Positions 45,998-56,033 of a DNA stretch of 64,000 nucleotides are shown here, one piece after another (positions within the stretch are counted from its first letter, which is position 1; each line of letters starts with the position of its first letter). The notes under the pieces were generated by a model. It was not told the DNA's origin, ran no database searches, and worked only from the letters and a program-made list of their open reading frames with translations. The position numbers were made by a program, and so were the translations under genes. Source of the DNA: Mucilaginibacter xinganensis (GTDB lineage: Bacteria; Bacteroidota; Bacteroidia; Sphingobacteriales; Sphingobacteriaceae); contig NZ_CP022743.1 in the NCBI RefSeq assembly GCF_002257585.1, positions 4,216,001 through 4,280,000 of the forward strand. Reading direction: 5' to 3'.

Positions 45998-47101
45998 CTA
46001 CTTTATCATTTTAAACACTTCTTTTGCAATCACATCATCGGCATTTGGCATCGCCATTTTGCCAATATTGTCGCTCATTTTTCGCTGCAGTTCTTTATCA
46101 TTTAAAAGCGCAATAGTCTTATCAACCAGGTTAACTTCAGCATCCCTGTCTGCTATAAAAAACGCGGCATGGGCTTCTACCAGCGCCAGCGCATTTTTTG
46201 TTTGGTGATCCTCGGCCACGTTTGGCGAAGGAACCAGTATTACCGGCTTTTTTACCATATACAACTCGGCAATTGTCCCGGCACCGGCCCTTGATATAAT
46301 CACGTCGGCCGCTGCATAGGCCAAATCCATCCGGTTCAAAAACTCCATGATCCGCACATTGGGGTTGTAGTCTTCGCCAAGTTTTTCAATTATCCCTTTA
46401 TAATAGAATTTCCCGGTTTGCCATATTACCTGCACATCAGCGGCTATCAGCTTATCAAGCCCGGCCATTATGCTATTATTTAAAGTACGCGCGCCCAAGC
46501 TGCCGCCGGTTATCAATATTGTTTTTTTAAAGGCCGAAAGCTTAAAAAGTTCCAGTGCCTGCATTTGCTTCCCGGCAATATTAACCGATTCCTTACGGAT
46601 AGGATTACCTGTTTTTATGATCCTGTCAAAAGGGAAAAATTTCTCCATGCCGTCAAAGGCAACACAGATCTTTCTTGCTTTTTTGCCCAACCATTTATTG
46701 GTGATACCAGCATACGAGTTTTGTTCCTGTATCAAATAAGGTATTCCCTTTAATGATGCCGCATATAACAGCGGCCCCGACGCATAACCGCCCACGCCTA
46801 CAACTGCATCCGGTTTAAACTCCTTTATAATCTCCAGCGACTTCCTGACGCTCAACAGCAGTTTTACAGGGAACATCAGGTTCTTTAAGATAGATTTACG
46901 CTGTATGCCCTGAATCTCCAGTCCAATTATTTTATAACCAGCCGCCGGCACCTTCTCCATTTCCATCCGGCCGCTTGCACCAACAAATAAGATCTCGGTT
47001 TTAGGATCCAAACTTTTTAAAGCATTGGCAATTGCGATAGCCGGGAAAATATGTCCCCCGGTACCGCCCCCGCTAATGATTATTTTTTTACCTGACTTCA
47101 C
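45998..47101 (-). CDS. murG: lipid II synthase MurG (GT28)
   Basis: 367 residues. Starts IIISGGGTGGHIFPAIAIAN, the MurG G-loop; a second glycine loop TGGSLGARTLNN (about 190) and the UDP-GlcNAc-binding region SRAGAGTIAELYMVKKPVILVP near 260. Transfers GlcNAc to lipid I at the inner face of the membrane. Located between murC and ftsW as in other Bacteroidota clusters. Confidence 0.97.
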   Translation of the reverse strand: MKSGKKIIISGGGTGGHIFPAIAIANALKSLDPKTEILFVGASGRMEMEKVPAAGYKIIGLEIQGIQRKSILKNLMFPVKLLLSVRKSLEIIKEFKPDAVVGVGGYASGPLLYAASLKGIPYLIQEQNSYAGITNKWLGKKARKICVAFDGMEKFFPFDRIIKTGNPIRKESVNIAGKQMQALELFKLSAFKKTILITGGSLGARTLNNSIMAGLDKLIAADVQVIWQTGKFYYKGIIEKLGEDYNPNVRIMEFLNRMDLAYAAADVIISRAGAGTIAELYMVKKPVILVPSPNVAEDHQTKNALALVEAHAAFFIADRDAEVNLVDKTIALLNDKELQRKMSDNIGKMAMPNADDVIAKEVFKMIK

Positions 47102-47191
47102 CTCTTCTTATTTTACTTTTAATGCTCTTATTGTTGCCTGACGGCTTGTTTTCGTAACTTTATATGTCAATTACCTCACTACTCTCTAACA

Positions 47192-48346
47192 CTACGCTAT
47201 CGCCACTTCCTTTATTTCGCCCACTATAACTTTCTTGGGCTCGTCAATGTCCCGGCTAACCGATAGTATAATACCAAACGCTATGCTGGTAAATAATATA
47301 GAGGTTCCGCCCATGCTCACCAGCGGCAGCGGAATCCCCGTTACCGGGCCTAAACCAACGGCAACCGCCATATTGGCAAATGCCTGTATGGTTAAGCTGA
47401 AACTAAGGCCGGCCGCCAGCAGCGTACCAAACGCTTTTGGTGCCTTGGTGGCTATTTTTATACAGCGGAATAACAAAAACAGGTACAAACCCATCAGCAC
47501 CAAACCGCCAAATAGCCCGTATTCTTCAATTATTATGGCAAAAATCTCATCAGAAAATGCCTCGGGTAAAAAATACCGTTCGTCGCTTTTTCCCGGGCCT
47601 TTACCAAAAATACCGCCGGTAGCTATGGCTATTTTAGCATGGTTTCCCTGGAATAGTTTACTCTCGTCAACCTGTTCCGGGTGAAAGAAGGTTTTTAGCC
47701 TGGACATATGCGTAGCACTCCTTTTACCCAGCATCAAAATTCCGGCTAATAATATGGCCCCCGCAATACATACTACCGCTATTTGTTTAACGCTTATCCT
47801 GCCCATTATCAGCAACAGCACACTCACCCCGAATAACATTAAACCCGTTGATAAATTTGCAGGGCCTATCAGTGCAAACACCACGCAAACAGAACCCATT
47901 ATCGGGATAAATGATTGCTTAACGTCCTTTATATTCTCCTGCTTACGCGACAGGGTACGTGCCAGGTAAGTAATGAGCGCCAGCTTGGCCAAATCCGATG
48001 TTTGAAAGCTTAACCCTGTTCCGGGGATGGCGATCCAGCGGCTTGCATTGTTAATATGCGACCCAAAGAACAACGTATATAGCAACAATGGAATAGTGAT
48101 GATCATTAATAGTTTCGAGATCCCTGCATAATAACGATAATCAAGCTTGTGCGAAATATACATCAGCGCAAGGCCACCAATAATCATGGCCAGGTGTTTC
48201 ATCAAAATAGACTCGGCCCCAACCCCTCGCGAATAGGCCAACGTACCAATGGAACTGTACACGGCCAGCAACGAGATCATTGAAAGTAATATGACTATCA
48301 GCCATATCCACCGGTCTCCTTTTGTATTACTGAGTATTCTGTGCAT
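47192..48346 (-). CDS. ftsW: SEDS glycosyltransferase FtsW
   Basis: 384 residues with about ten membrane segments and SEDS signatures: FQTSDLAKLALITYLA, LPEAFSDEIFAIIIEEYGL and the C-terminal LPLVSMGGTSILFTSIAFGI. Partner of the division transpeptidase FtsI for septal peptidoglycan synthesis. Sits between murD and murG; the gap of 73 bp to murD has a degenerate dispersed word. Confidence 0.95.
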   Translation of the reverse strand: MHRILSNTKGDRWIWLIVILLSMISLLAVYSSIGTLAYSRGVGAESILMKHLAMIIGGLALMYISHKLDYRYYAGISKLLMIITIPLLLYTLFFGSHINNASRWIAIPGTGLSFQTSDLAKLALITYLARTLSRKQENIKDVKQSFIPIMGSVCVVFALIGPANLSTGLMLFGVSVLLLIMGRISVKQIAVVCIAGAILLAGILMLGKRSATHMSRLKTFFHPEQVDESKLFQGNHAKIAIATGGIFGKGPGKSDERYFLPEAFSDEIFAIIIEEYGLFGGLVLMGLYLFLLFRCIKIATKAPKAFGTLLAAGLSFSLTIQAFANMAVAVGLGPVTGIPLPLVSMGGTSILFTSIAFGIILSVSRDIDEPKKVIVGEIKEVAIA

Positions 48347-48419
48347 CGTACTATTTCTCTTATTGTTATTTCAACTATTACTTAGTCTGTGAGCTATGAG
48401 CCATCAACTATTTCCTTAC

Positions 48420-49763
48420 CTACAATTCTCTCACCGCCTGCTTAAACTGCCTGCCCCTGTCTTCGTAATTTTTAAACAGATCAAAACTGGCACATGCCGG
48501 CGACAGCAATACAGTATCGCCTTTGGTTGCCAGGTGGTATGATACCTGTGCCGCTTCCTGCGCCGAATGCGTATTGACTATCACATCCACCACGTCTTCA
48601 AAAGCTTCATGAATGCGCCTGTTATCCTTACCAAGGCAAACTATCGCCTTTACCTTTTGCTTAACCAGGTCTTTCAGCATACTGTAGTCATTGCCTTTAT
48701 CAACACCACCCAGTATCAGTATCACGTCGCTGGTCATGCTTTCAAGGGCATACCAGGTTGAGTTAACGTTTGTAGCTTTTGAATCATTAATGAAGCTGAT
48801 GCCTGATATTTTGCCAACCGACTCCAGCCTGTGCTCAATGCTTTTAAAGTTGCCCATACTTTCCCTCATAGAAGGATTGCGCAGTTCGAGCACTTTTGCT
48901 ACTATACCTGATGCCATTGTGTTGTAAATGTTATGTTTACCCTGTAGCGCTAATTCGTTTATTGACATCTGAAAATGTTGTTGGTGAGTGTTAATGACAA
49001 TATTGTCCTGTTCGAGATATGCTCCCTGTTCGATCTTTTTTTCGATAGAGAATGGTAACTGCTGCGCTGCAAAGCTCCTGCCTTCCATTCCCTTAATTGT
49101 TTCCGGATCATCGGCACAATAAATAAAATAGTCGACGGCTGTTTGATTTTGAGAGATGCGAAACTTTGACGCTGCATAGTTTTCCAGTTTGTAATCATAC
49201 CGGTCTAAATGATCGGGTGTTATATTTAATAGCACAGCTATGTCAACTTTAAAGCTGAACATATCATCAAGCATAAAGCTGCTTAACTCAAGAACGTACA
49301 GGTCAAACTTTTCCGTTGCAACCTGGTAGGCAAAGCTTTTACCTATGTTACCCGCAAGGCCAACATTTAACCCTGCATTTTTCAATATGTGATAGGTTAA
49401 GCTGGCTGTTGTCGTTTTTCCGTTTGAGCCGGTTATCCCAATTATTTTTGCCTGGGTATATCTCCCTGCAAATTCAATTTCCGAGATCACAGGAATTCCC
49501 TTTTCCTTAATTTTCTTTACAACAGGCGCTTTTTCAGGAATACCCGGGCTCTTAATTACCTCAACAGCTTTCAGGATCTCATCTTCAGTGTGCTGCTTTT
49601 CTTCAAAACGAATATTCCAGTCCTGCAGCTGCTGTTTATAGTTATCAGCAATACCGCCAAAATCAGATACAAAAACATCATACCCCTGCTGCTGTGCCAG
49701 GTAAGCCGCGCCCACCCCGCTTTCGCCGGCCCCAAGAATTGCTATGAGTTTTTTTGATTCCAT
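48420..49763 (-). CDS. murD: UDP-MurNAc-L-Ala-D-Glu ligase MurD
   Basis: 447 residues from the ATG at 49763 (MESKKLIAILGAGESGVGAA); the frame starts six codons earlier at 49781 but those residues are atypical. ATP loop GITGSNGKTTTASLTYH (about 112-128), the central LNITPDHLDRYD motif, and INDSKATNVNSTWYALE in the C-terminal domain. Adds D-Glu in the cytoplasm. Part of the cell-wall operon. Confidence 0.96.
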   Translation of the reverse strand: MESKKLIAILGAGESGVGAAYLAQQQGYDVFVSDFGGIADNYKQQLQDWNIRFEEKQHTEDEILKAVEVIKSPGIPEKAPVVKKIKEKGIPVISEIEFAGRYTQAKIIGITGSNGKTTTASLTYHILKNAGLNVGLAGNIGKSFAYQVATEKFDLYVLELSSFMLDDMFSFKVDIAVLLNITPDHLDRYDYKLENYAASKFRISQNQTAVDYFIYCADDPETIKGMEGRSFAAQQLPFSIEKKIEQGAYLEQDNIVINTHQQHFQMSINELALQGKHNIYNTMASGIVAKVLELRNPSMRESMGNFKSIEHRLESVGKISGISFINDSKATNVNSTWYALESMTSDVILILGGVDKGNDYSMLKDLVKQKVKAIVCLGKDNRRIHEAFEDVVDVIVNTHSAQEAAQVSYHLATKGDTVLLSPACASFDLFKNYEDRGRQFKQAVREL

Positions 49764-49839
49764 TTTTATTCTTTTGTCCATGACCCAAAGTCAATGATCT
49801 ATGGTCTTTTTTACTTCCTTCTTAACTAATCTCCGATCC

Positions 49840-51081
49840 CTACCTCAGCTTCAACGTTATAATTGTAACTATTGCCAGCAGGATGCCGATGATCCAGAAC
49901 CGGGTTACGATCTTGGCTTCATGAAACCCCTTTTTTTGGTAGTGGTGATGTAAGGGCGACATTAAAAACACCCTGCGTCCTTCTCCAAACCTTAACCTGG
50001 TATATTTAAACCAGGATACCTGGATAATTACCGATAAATTTTCAATCACAAAAACGCCGCACAACAGGGGTACCAATAGTTCCTTACGGATCATAATGGC
50101 AAATACTGCTATTATTCCCCCTATTGCCAAACTGCCCGTATCGCCCATAAAAACCTGGGCCGGGTATGAATTGTACCACAGAAAGCCAACGCATGCTCCA
50201 ACAAAAGCACCGGCAAAAATTACCAGTTCGCCCGAATTGGGGATGTACATAATGTTCAGATAATCCGCAATCACCGTGTTACCCGATACATAGGCCAGGA
50301 TAGCCAGGGTGATGCCAATAATGGCAGATGTACCCGTTGCAAGGCCATCTATGCCGTCGGTTATATTTGCACCATTTGATATAAAGGTGATGATAAGGAT
50401 CACCGAGAACATAAATACCAGCAGCGAATAGTGGTCAGAATCGGCACCGATGAACTTTAATACCTTGCCATAATCAAACTCATTGTTTTTATAAAACGGC
50501 ATGGTTGTTTTTGTCGACCTGATGTCCTGTGTATAAACGGGCGTATTGCCACGCATGTGAAAATCAACAGGGGCATCATACTTTACCGGTAACTTCACTT
50601 CCTGGCGGATCACAATATCCTGGTTAGAATACATGGTAAAGCCAATAAACAGTGCTAGCCCAACCTGGCCGATAATCTTAAACTTGCCGGCTAAGCCTTC
50701 TTTATTCTTTTTAAATACTTTAATATAATCATCCAAAAAGCCGATTCCCCCAAGCCAAACCGTGGTAACCAGCATCATAATGATATAGATATTGCCAAGC
50801 TTTGCAAACAATAGCGTAGGGACAAGAATTCCTAATATGATAATGAGCCCGCCCATAGTTGGGGTACCGGCCTTTTGCATCTGCCCTTCCAAACCCAGGT
50901 TACGCACCGTTTCACCAACCTGCTTAAACCGCAAATAGTCAATCAGCCTGCGGCCAAACACCGTGGTTACTACCAGCGACGTAATTACAGCCATTGCCGT
51001 ACGGAAAGTGATGTATTGAAACACCCCCGAACCAGGAATAGTGTAATTTTTATTAAGCCAGGTAAATAGGTAATAAAGCAT
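49840..51081 (-). CDS. mraY: phospho-MurNAc-pentapeptide translocase MraY
   Basis: 413 residues, ten membrane segments, longer than E. coli MraY (360) owing to a periplasmic-loop insertion of about 55 residues (around 180-240, with RGNTPVYTQDIRSTKTTMPF), common in Bacteroidota. Catalytic motifs GTPTMGG, FLDDYIKV and ANITDGIDGLATGTS are present, and PLHHHYQKKGFHEAK, containing the HHH motif, near the end. Makes lipid I at the inner membrane. Confidence 0.96.
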   Translation of the reverse strand: MLYYLFTWLNKNYTIPGSGVFQYITFRTAMAVITSLVVTTVFGRRLIDYLRFKQVGETVRNLGLEGQMQKAGTPTMGGLIIILGILVPTLLFAKLGNIYIIMMLVTTVWLGGIGFLDDYIKVFKKNKEGLAGKFKIIGQVGLALFIGFTMYSNQDIVIRQEVKLPVKYDAPVDFHMRGNTPVYTQDIRSTKTTMPFYKNNEFDYGKVLKFIGADSDHYSLLVFMFSVILIITFISNGANITDGIDGLATGTSAIIGITLAILAYVSGNTVIADYLNIMYIPNSGELVIFAGAFVGACVGFLWYNSYPAQVFMGDTGSLAIGGIIAVFAIMIRKELLVPLLCGVFVIENLSVIIQVSWFKYTRLRFGEGRRVFLMSPLHHHYQKKGFHEAKIVTRFWIIGILLAIVTIITLKLR

Positions 51082-51159
51082 TCTGTTTTATGATTTCACT
51101 GATTTTGAAAATAATTCCCCTGATATTTTTGTCCATGGTCGTTGGTTCATGGTCTGCTA

Positions 51160-52620
51160 TTAATTTAAGTCTTTAAAAATTGCACTCAACTCTTCCATAT
51201 CATCAAAGTGATTTTTCACTCCATGTATTTCCTGGTACTTCTCATGCCCCTTTCCGGCTACCACCACTATGTCACCCGGGTTTGCCAGCATACAGGCAGT
51301 TTTTATTGCCTCCCGCCTATCAACAATACTTAGTGTATGCCTTTTAAAAGCCGGATCAACGCCTTCTTCCATATCCCGTATAATCTGCGCCGGGTCTTCC
51401 GAGCGGGGATTATCAGAGGTTAGTATTACTTTATCGCTCCATTCGCAGGCAGCTTTAGCCATCACCGGGCGCTTGGTTTTATCCCTGTCGCCACCACAGC
51501 CAATCACTGTTATCACCTTTTCATTATTCTTGCGGATATCGTGAACGGTGCTCAATATGTTCTGGATAGCATCAGGCGAGTGCGCGTAATCAACAATCCC
51601 TATCACCTTGTTTGGGGCCACGATATAATCAAAGCGGCCTTTGGCACCGGTTAGCTTGCTCAGGCTGGTCAATATTTTGGTTTTATCCTGTTCTAGCAAC
51701 ATAGTTGCGGCATAAACTGCCAGCAGGTTATATGCGTTAAACGTCCCCACCATTTTAAACCAAACCTCCTCGTTATCAATTTGCAGCAGCAGGCCTTCAA
51801 ACTGGTTTTCCAATATGCGGGCCTTGTAGTCTGCCATACTCTTCAGTCCGTAGGTTTTTTTATGGGCGCTTGTATTTTGCAGCATTACATTGCCGTTTTT
51901 ATCGTCAATATTGGTTAATGCAAATGCATTAGACGGCAGCCCATCGAAAAAGGCCTTCTTGGCTTTCAGGTATTTCTCAAATGTTTTATGATAATCTAAG
52001 TGGTCGTGGGTCAGGTTTGAAAAAATCGCCCCGGTAAATTTCAAAGCACTAATGCGATGCTGTGCAATAGCATGCGAGCTAACTTCCATAAAGCAGTAAT
52101 CACACCCCTTCTCCACCATTTCATGCAGTAACTTATTCAGTTCAACCGGATCAGGAGTGGTATGCGTAGCCTGGATCACCTCGCCATTTACCTGGTTTTC
52201 AACGGTTGATAATAAGCCGCATTTATAACCCAAATCGCGAAACAATTTATAAAGCAACGTAGCAATAGTGGTTTTACCATTGGTACCTGTTACCCCAACC
52301 AGTTTTAGTTTTAAGGACGGGTTATCATAAAAATTAGCTGACACAATGCCCAGTGCAACAGATGAATCGGCTACCATTAAAAAATCAACCTCGCCGGTAA
52401 CGCGCGCGGGCAGTTCCTGGCAAATTACCGCCACGGCGCCATCATTAATGGCTTGTAAAATATAATCGTGCCCGTCAACCACCGTACCTTTTACCGCAAC
52501 GAACATACACCCGGGAATAACTTTCCGCGAATCAAAAACTATGGCCGTAATTTCAATATCAGCACTGCCCTGTAGTTCAGTAAATGCAAGTCCTTCTATT
52601 ATGTCGCTCAAATATCTCAT
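51160..52620 (-). CDS. murE: UDP-MurNAc-tripeptide ligase MurE, meso-DAP type
   Basis: 486 residues. ATP loop VGVTGTNGKTTIATLLYK (about 109-126), the LTHDHLDYHKTFE motif, and SDNPRSEDPAQIIRDMEEG near 395. The DNPR motif is that of meso-diaminopimelate-specific enzymes, which matches dapA in the same window. Overlaps the transpeptidase gene by 4 bp, so translation is probably coupled. Confidence 0.97.
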   Translation of the reverse strand: MRYLSDIIEGLAFTELQGSADIEITAIVFDSRKVIPGCMFVAVKGTVVDGHDYILQAINDGAVAVICQELPARVTGEVDFLMVADSSVALGIVSANFYDNPSLKLKLVGVTGTNGKTTIATLLYKLFRDLGYKCGLLSTVENQVNGEVIQATHTTPDPVELNKLLHEMVEKGCDYCFMEVSSHAIAQHRISALKFTGAIFSNLTHDHLDYHKTFEKYLKAKKAFFDGLPSNAFALTNIDDKNGNVMLQNTSAHKKTYGLKSMADYKARILENQFEGLLLQIDNEEVWFKMVGTFNAYNLLAVYAATMLLEQDKTKILTSLSKLTGAKGRFDYIVAPNKVIGIVDYAHSPDAIQNILSTVHDIRKNNEKVITVIGCGGDRDKTKRPVMAKAACEWSDKVILTSDNPRSEDPAQIIRDMEEGVDPAFKRHTLSIVDRREAIKTACMLANPGDIVVVAGKGHEKYQEIHGVKNHFDDMEELSAIFKDLN

Positions 52621-54731
52621 CGCAATTCAATTATTATTTTTGATCCTTTTGGAGTAATGCTGCCTGCGGTTACCGATTGGTTTGCCACCACACCACTTCC
52701 CCGTGCTACCACTTTATAACCCGCATTTCCCAGGGCATATAAAGCATCGCTCAAGCCCATTCCCTTTACCTCAGGCACTACGCCGCTTTTATAACTTACA
52801 TCCTCAAAAGCAATACCGTTACTGGTGTCAACACCATTGGCGGCTGCATTATTTGCCGCATATAGCGGCTTCACGCCCAGTTTGGTATATACCTGTTTCA
52901 GGGCTTTTACATTTCCTTTTTTTATCTGCGGCAAATTGGAATTACCCACGTAATGCACAGGGCCAGCCGGGCTCATGTTCAGGTCACTGGCATATACCCT
53001 GTCGGCAATTTGCCTGAATACCGGGCCCGCCACCTTTGCTGCCAGGTAATCGCCTTTTGTTGGGTGGTTAATAACCACAATCATTGAATACTTAGGCTTG
53101 TCAGCCGGGAAATATCCGCAAAAAGAAGCCTGGTATGTCTTTTTAACACCATAACCCGCCGAGCCGTTAGCAATTTGTGCCGTACCGGTTTTACCGGCCA
53201 CCTTATACAACGGATTTTTGATCACGTTTTTCCCTGTACCTTCGCTCACCACGCCTTCAAGCAAACTTTTTACTTTTCCCAGCGTGGCATCACTGCACAC
53301 TTTTTCGTTAATTACTCTTGCCTGGAACTGCTCAACCGTATTGCCCAGCCTGCGGATCTCTTTTACCAGCAACGGCGCTATCATTTTACCGTTGTTTGCT
53401 ACAGCATTATAAAGAGTGAGCATTTGCAGCGGGGTAATCTTCATCTCGTAACCATAAGCCATTTCAGGCAGGGTGTAATATTTGTTCCAGCTGCGGCTTT
53501 TTGGATTTTTTACCACCGGCGCACCTTCTCCCTGGATCTGCAGGCCCAGTTTTTCGTTTAAATGATAACTGTACAGCTTGTCGGTAAATTCCTTTGGATT
53601 ATCGTTATAATACCTCACTGCGAATTTTGCCGCCGCCACATTTGATGATTCCTCAAATGCTTTTTTTGCGGTCATTTCATAATTCCCTGCTTCCGCGTCA
53701 GTAATTGTTGGCCCTTTCGGAAACTTGTACCTGCCATTTTCAGCGTTTACAATGGTATTTGTATCTATTTTATGCTGATCAAACAGGGCCATGTAAGTGG
53801 CCAGTTTAAACGTTGAACCCGGATCAGCGGCATTACTTATGGCATAGTTCAGCTTCTCTTCATAATTACCATCCTTTGTACGGGTAAAATTTGCGATGGC
53901 CCTTATCTCGCCGGTAGCAACCTCCATTAAAACCACGCAACCATGATCGGCCTCCGTTTTTTCCAGCTGCGCTTTCAGCGCATCCTGTGCAACATCCTGG
54001 AAGTTAACATCAATGGTTGAAATGATGTCTGCGCCTTCTTTAGGCTCTACTTCGTCTTCGCCGTTATTAACAGGCATCCATGTGCCGCCTGCCATCCGCT
54101 GCATTAGGCGCTTTCCGCTTTCACCATTAATATAGCTGGCATAAGCACCTTCAAGACCTACCGCATTCTTAACATTTTCGTTTTTATAACCAATGGTACG
54201 TGCCGCCAGCGACCTAAAAGGCAACACGCGCCGGTTTTGTTCAAGCACTATCAGCCCACCTTTATATTTACCCATTCTGAAAATAGGGAACTTGCGAATT
54301 TGTGTCAGCTCACGGTGCGTTACTTTACGGCGGATCAATTGATAGCGCGAACCATCTTTCCGGGCGTCGCGCAGCATCCTGGAATATTCCCTGGCCGGCT
54401 TATCGCTATACAGCTGCGAAAACTTAATCGCCAGCGAATCCACATTTTCATTAAAATCCTGATCGTCCGCAATACCGGGGGCAAACATGTCCATATGCAA
54501 TTCATACTCGGGCACCGATGTTGCCAGCAAACTCATATCGTTTGCAAAAATATTGCCGCGGGCGGCTTCAACTGTTTGGTAACGTGTAGAAAGCGTGGAA
54601 GCCATTTTTTTCCATTTATCGCCCTGCACAAACTGAACGCGAAAAAGCTGGATCACTACAGCTCCTGCAAAAAGCAATATCAACCCGAAAGCCAGGTAAA
54701 CCCGTAACAGTATGTTTCTTCTAATGCTCAT
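52617..54731 (-). CDS. ftsI: division transpeptidase FtsI (PBP3) with PASTA domain
   Basis: 704 residues. One N-terminal membrane anchor (about 7-28), a PBP dimerisation domain, then the transpeptidase domain with S306 in the SxxK motif DPGSTFKLA, SSN in SSNVAAAK, and K514 in KTGTAQIANG. A PASTA domain occupies the last 65 residues (VPEVKGMGLSDALYALGNAG). FtsI forms septal cross-links with FtsW. It overlaps ftsL by 11 bp and murE by 4 bp. Confidence 0.96.
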   Translation of the reverse strand: MSIRRNILLRVYLAFGLILLFAGAVVIQLFRVQFVQGDKWKKMASTLSTRYQTVEAARGNIFANDMSLLATSVPEYELHMDMFAPGIADDQDFNENVDSLAIKFSQLYSDKPAREYSRMLRDARKDGSRYQLIRRKVTHRELTQIRKFPIFRMGKYKGGLIVLEQNRRVLPFRSLAARTIGYKNENVKNAVGLEGAYASYINGESGKRLMQRMAGGTWMPVNNGEDEVEPKEGADIISTIDVNFQDVAQDALKAQLEKTEADHGCVVLMEVATGEIRAIANFTRTKDGNYEEKLNYAISNAADPGSTFKLATYMALFDQHKIDTNTIVNAENGRYKFPKGPTITDAEAGNYEMTAKKAFEESSNVAAAKFAVRYYNDNPKEFTDKLYSYHLNEKLGLQIQGEGAPVVKNPKSRSWNKYYTLPEMAYGYEMKITPLQMLTLYNAVANNGKMIAPLLVKEIRRLGNTVEQFQARVINEKVCSDATLGKVKSLLEGVVSEGTGKNVIKNPLYKVAGKTGTAQIANGSAGYGVKKTYQASFCGYFPADKPKYSMIVVINHPTKGDYLAAKVAGPVFRQIADRVYASDLNMSPAGPVHYVGNSNLPQIKKGNVKALKQVYTKLGVKPLYAANNAAANGVDTSNGIAFEDVSYKSGVVPEVKGMGLSDALYALGNAGYKVVARGSGVVANQSVTAGSITPKGSKIIIELR

Positions 54732-55134
54732 TCTTCACCTCCGCATCTGTTATTTTTTGTGGTGGCTGCAACGATTCTTTTATGCCCAGCGTGTCAACAC
54801 GTTTAGCAACCTCGGTAAGTGTACTTCTATAAGCAAGATCAGCCTTTGTAGTTTTATAGTCCCAGCTAAGCTCCTTTACTTCTTTGCTTATTTTATTAAT
54901 ATCTCGGATACTACGTTCGGCTACGTGCATATTGGCGATATATAACATCCCCAAAAAAGCGATGAACAAAACAAATGGCAGTGCCCTTGTAGCCGATTCG
55001 GCACTCCAAAAGCCTTTTGTAAAAAATTGCGTAAGAAAGTTGTCCGGAAACTCGTCATTGCGTTTTTCCTCAACAATAAGCTTTTTCTGTTCAGCTTCTT
55101 CTTCCTCAATTTGTGTACGCAGCCTGTTTGTCAT
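54721..55134 (-). CDS. ftsL: FtsL-like cell division protein
   Basis: 137 residues. Cytoplasmic charged N-terminus, one membrane segment (ALPFVLFIAFLGMLYIANM, about 68-87), then a coiled-coil-like stretch (RSIRDINKISKEVKELSWDY). Size, topology and position between rsmH and ftsI are those of the Bacteroidota FtsL-like family, which forms the FtsQLB-type complex. FtsL sequences are poorly conserved, so the name relies partly on synteny. Confidence 0.88.
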   Translation of the reverse strand: MTNRLRTQIEEEEAEQKKLIVEEKRNDEFPDNFLTQFFTKGFWSAESATRALPFVLFIAFLGMLYIANMHVAERSIRDINKISKEVKELSWDYKTTKADLAYRSTLTEVAKRVDTLGIKESLQPPQKITDAEVKNEH

Positions 55135-56033
55135 TTCTTTACCGCTATTCTTAACTTAGCGCTCCGTGCCCGGTTATTATCTTTTATTTCCTCTTCTGAT
55201 GCAGTGACAGCCCCGCGGCTTACCGAATCAAAAGGCTTGTTGTCATTTCCGTAAAAATCTTTTTCTACCTCGCCGCTGAATTTTCCTTTGGCTATAAAAT
55301 TTTTCACCAGCCTGTCTTCCAGCGAGTGATATGACATCACCACCAGCCGCCCGCCCGGAGCCAGCACCGATGCTGACTGGGTCAAAAATTCTTTCAATGC
55401 TTCCAGTTCCTGGTTTACCTCAATGCGCAAAGCCTGAAACACCTGCGCCAGGTACTTATTTTCTTTCCCCCGCGGAATTCGGTTCACTATCGCGTTCTTC
55501 AGATCAGCCACGGTTACAATGGGCGCATTTAGGCGTGCCGTTACAATAGTGTTCGCCAGCGATTTGGCGTTTTGTATTTCACCATAAATGCCAAAGATCC
55601 GGTGCAGCTCGGCTTCCGGGTAAGTATTTAAAACTTCTTTAGCGTTCAGCGTTGATTGCTGGTTCATCCGCATATCCAGTTCCGCATCAAAACGGATAGA
55701 AAACCCGCGTTCTGCCTGGTCAAACTGGTATGAGGAAACGCCAAGATCAGCCAGGATCCCGTCAACGGGCACGGCGTCATGCAGGCGCAAAAAATTTTTC
55801 ATGTACCGGAAATTCTGATCAATAAAAACAAACCGGTCATCTGCCAACAGGTTTTGTTTTGCATCGGCGTCCTGGTCAAACGCCAGCAACTTCCCGTCTT
55901 TATTTAAATGCTTCAGGATCTCGCGGGAGTGTCCGCCGCCGCCAAAGGTTACGTCAACATAAGTTCCGGCAGGTTTAATATCCAGGCCTTCAATACACTC
56001 ATTCAGCATTACCGGGGTATGGTATTCGCTCAT
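55131..56033 (-). CDS. rsmH: 16S rRNA m4C1402 methyltransferase RsmH (MraW)
   Basis: 300 residues. SAM-binding loop YVDVTFGGGGHSREIL near 25-40, the motif GILADLGVSSYQFDQAERGFS, and the C-terminal YHSLEDRLVKNFI and NNRARSAKLRIA. It N4-methylates C1402 of 16S rRNA. Second gene of the cluster; overlaps mraZ and ftsL by 4 bp each. Confidence 0.97.
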   Translation of the reverse strand: MSEYHTPVMLNECIEGLDIKPAGTYVDVTFGGGGHSREILKHLNKDGKLLAFDQDADAKQNLLADDRFVFIDQNFRYMKNFLRLHDAVPVDGILADLGVSSYQFDQAERGFSIRFDAELDMRMNQQSTLNAKEVLNTYPEAELHRIFGIYGEIQNAKSLANTIVTARLNAPIVTVADLKNAIVNRIPRGKENKYLAQVFQALRIEVNQELEALKEFLTQSASVLAPGGRLVVMSYHSLEDRLVKNFIAKGKFSGEVEKDFYGNDNKPFDSVSRGAVTASEEEIKDNNRARSAKLRIAVKK

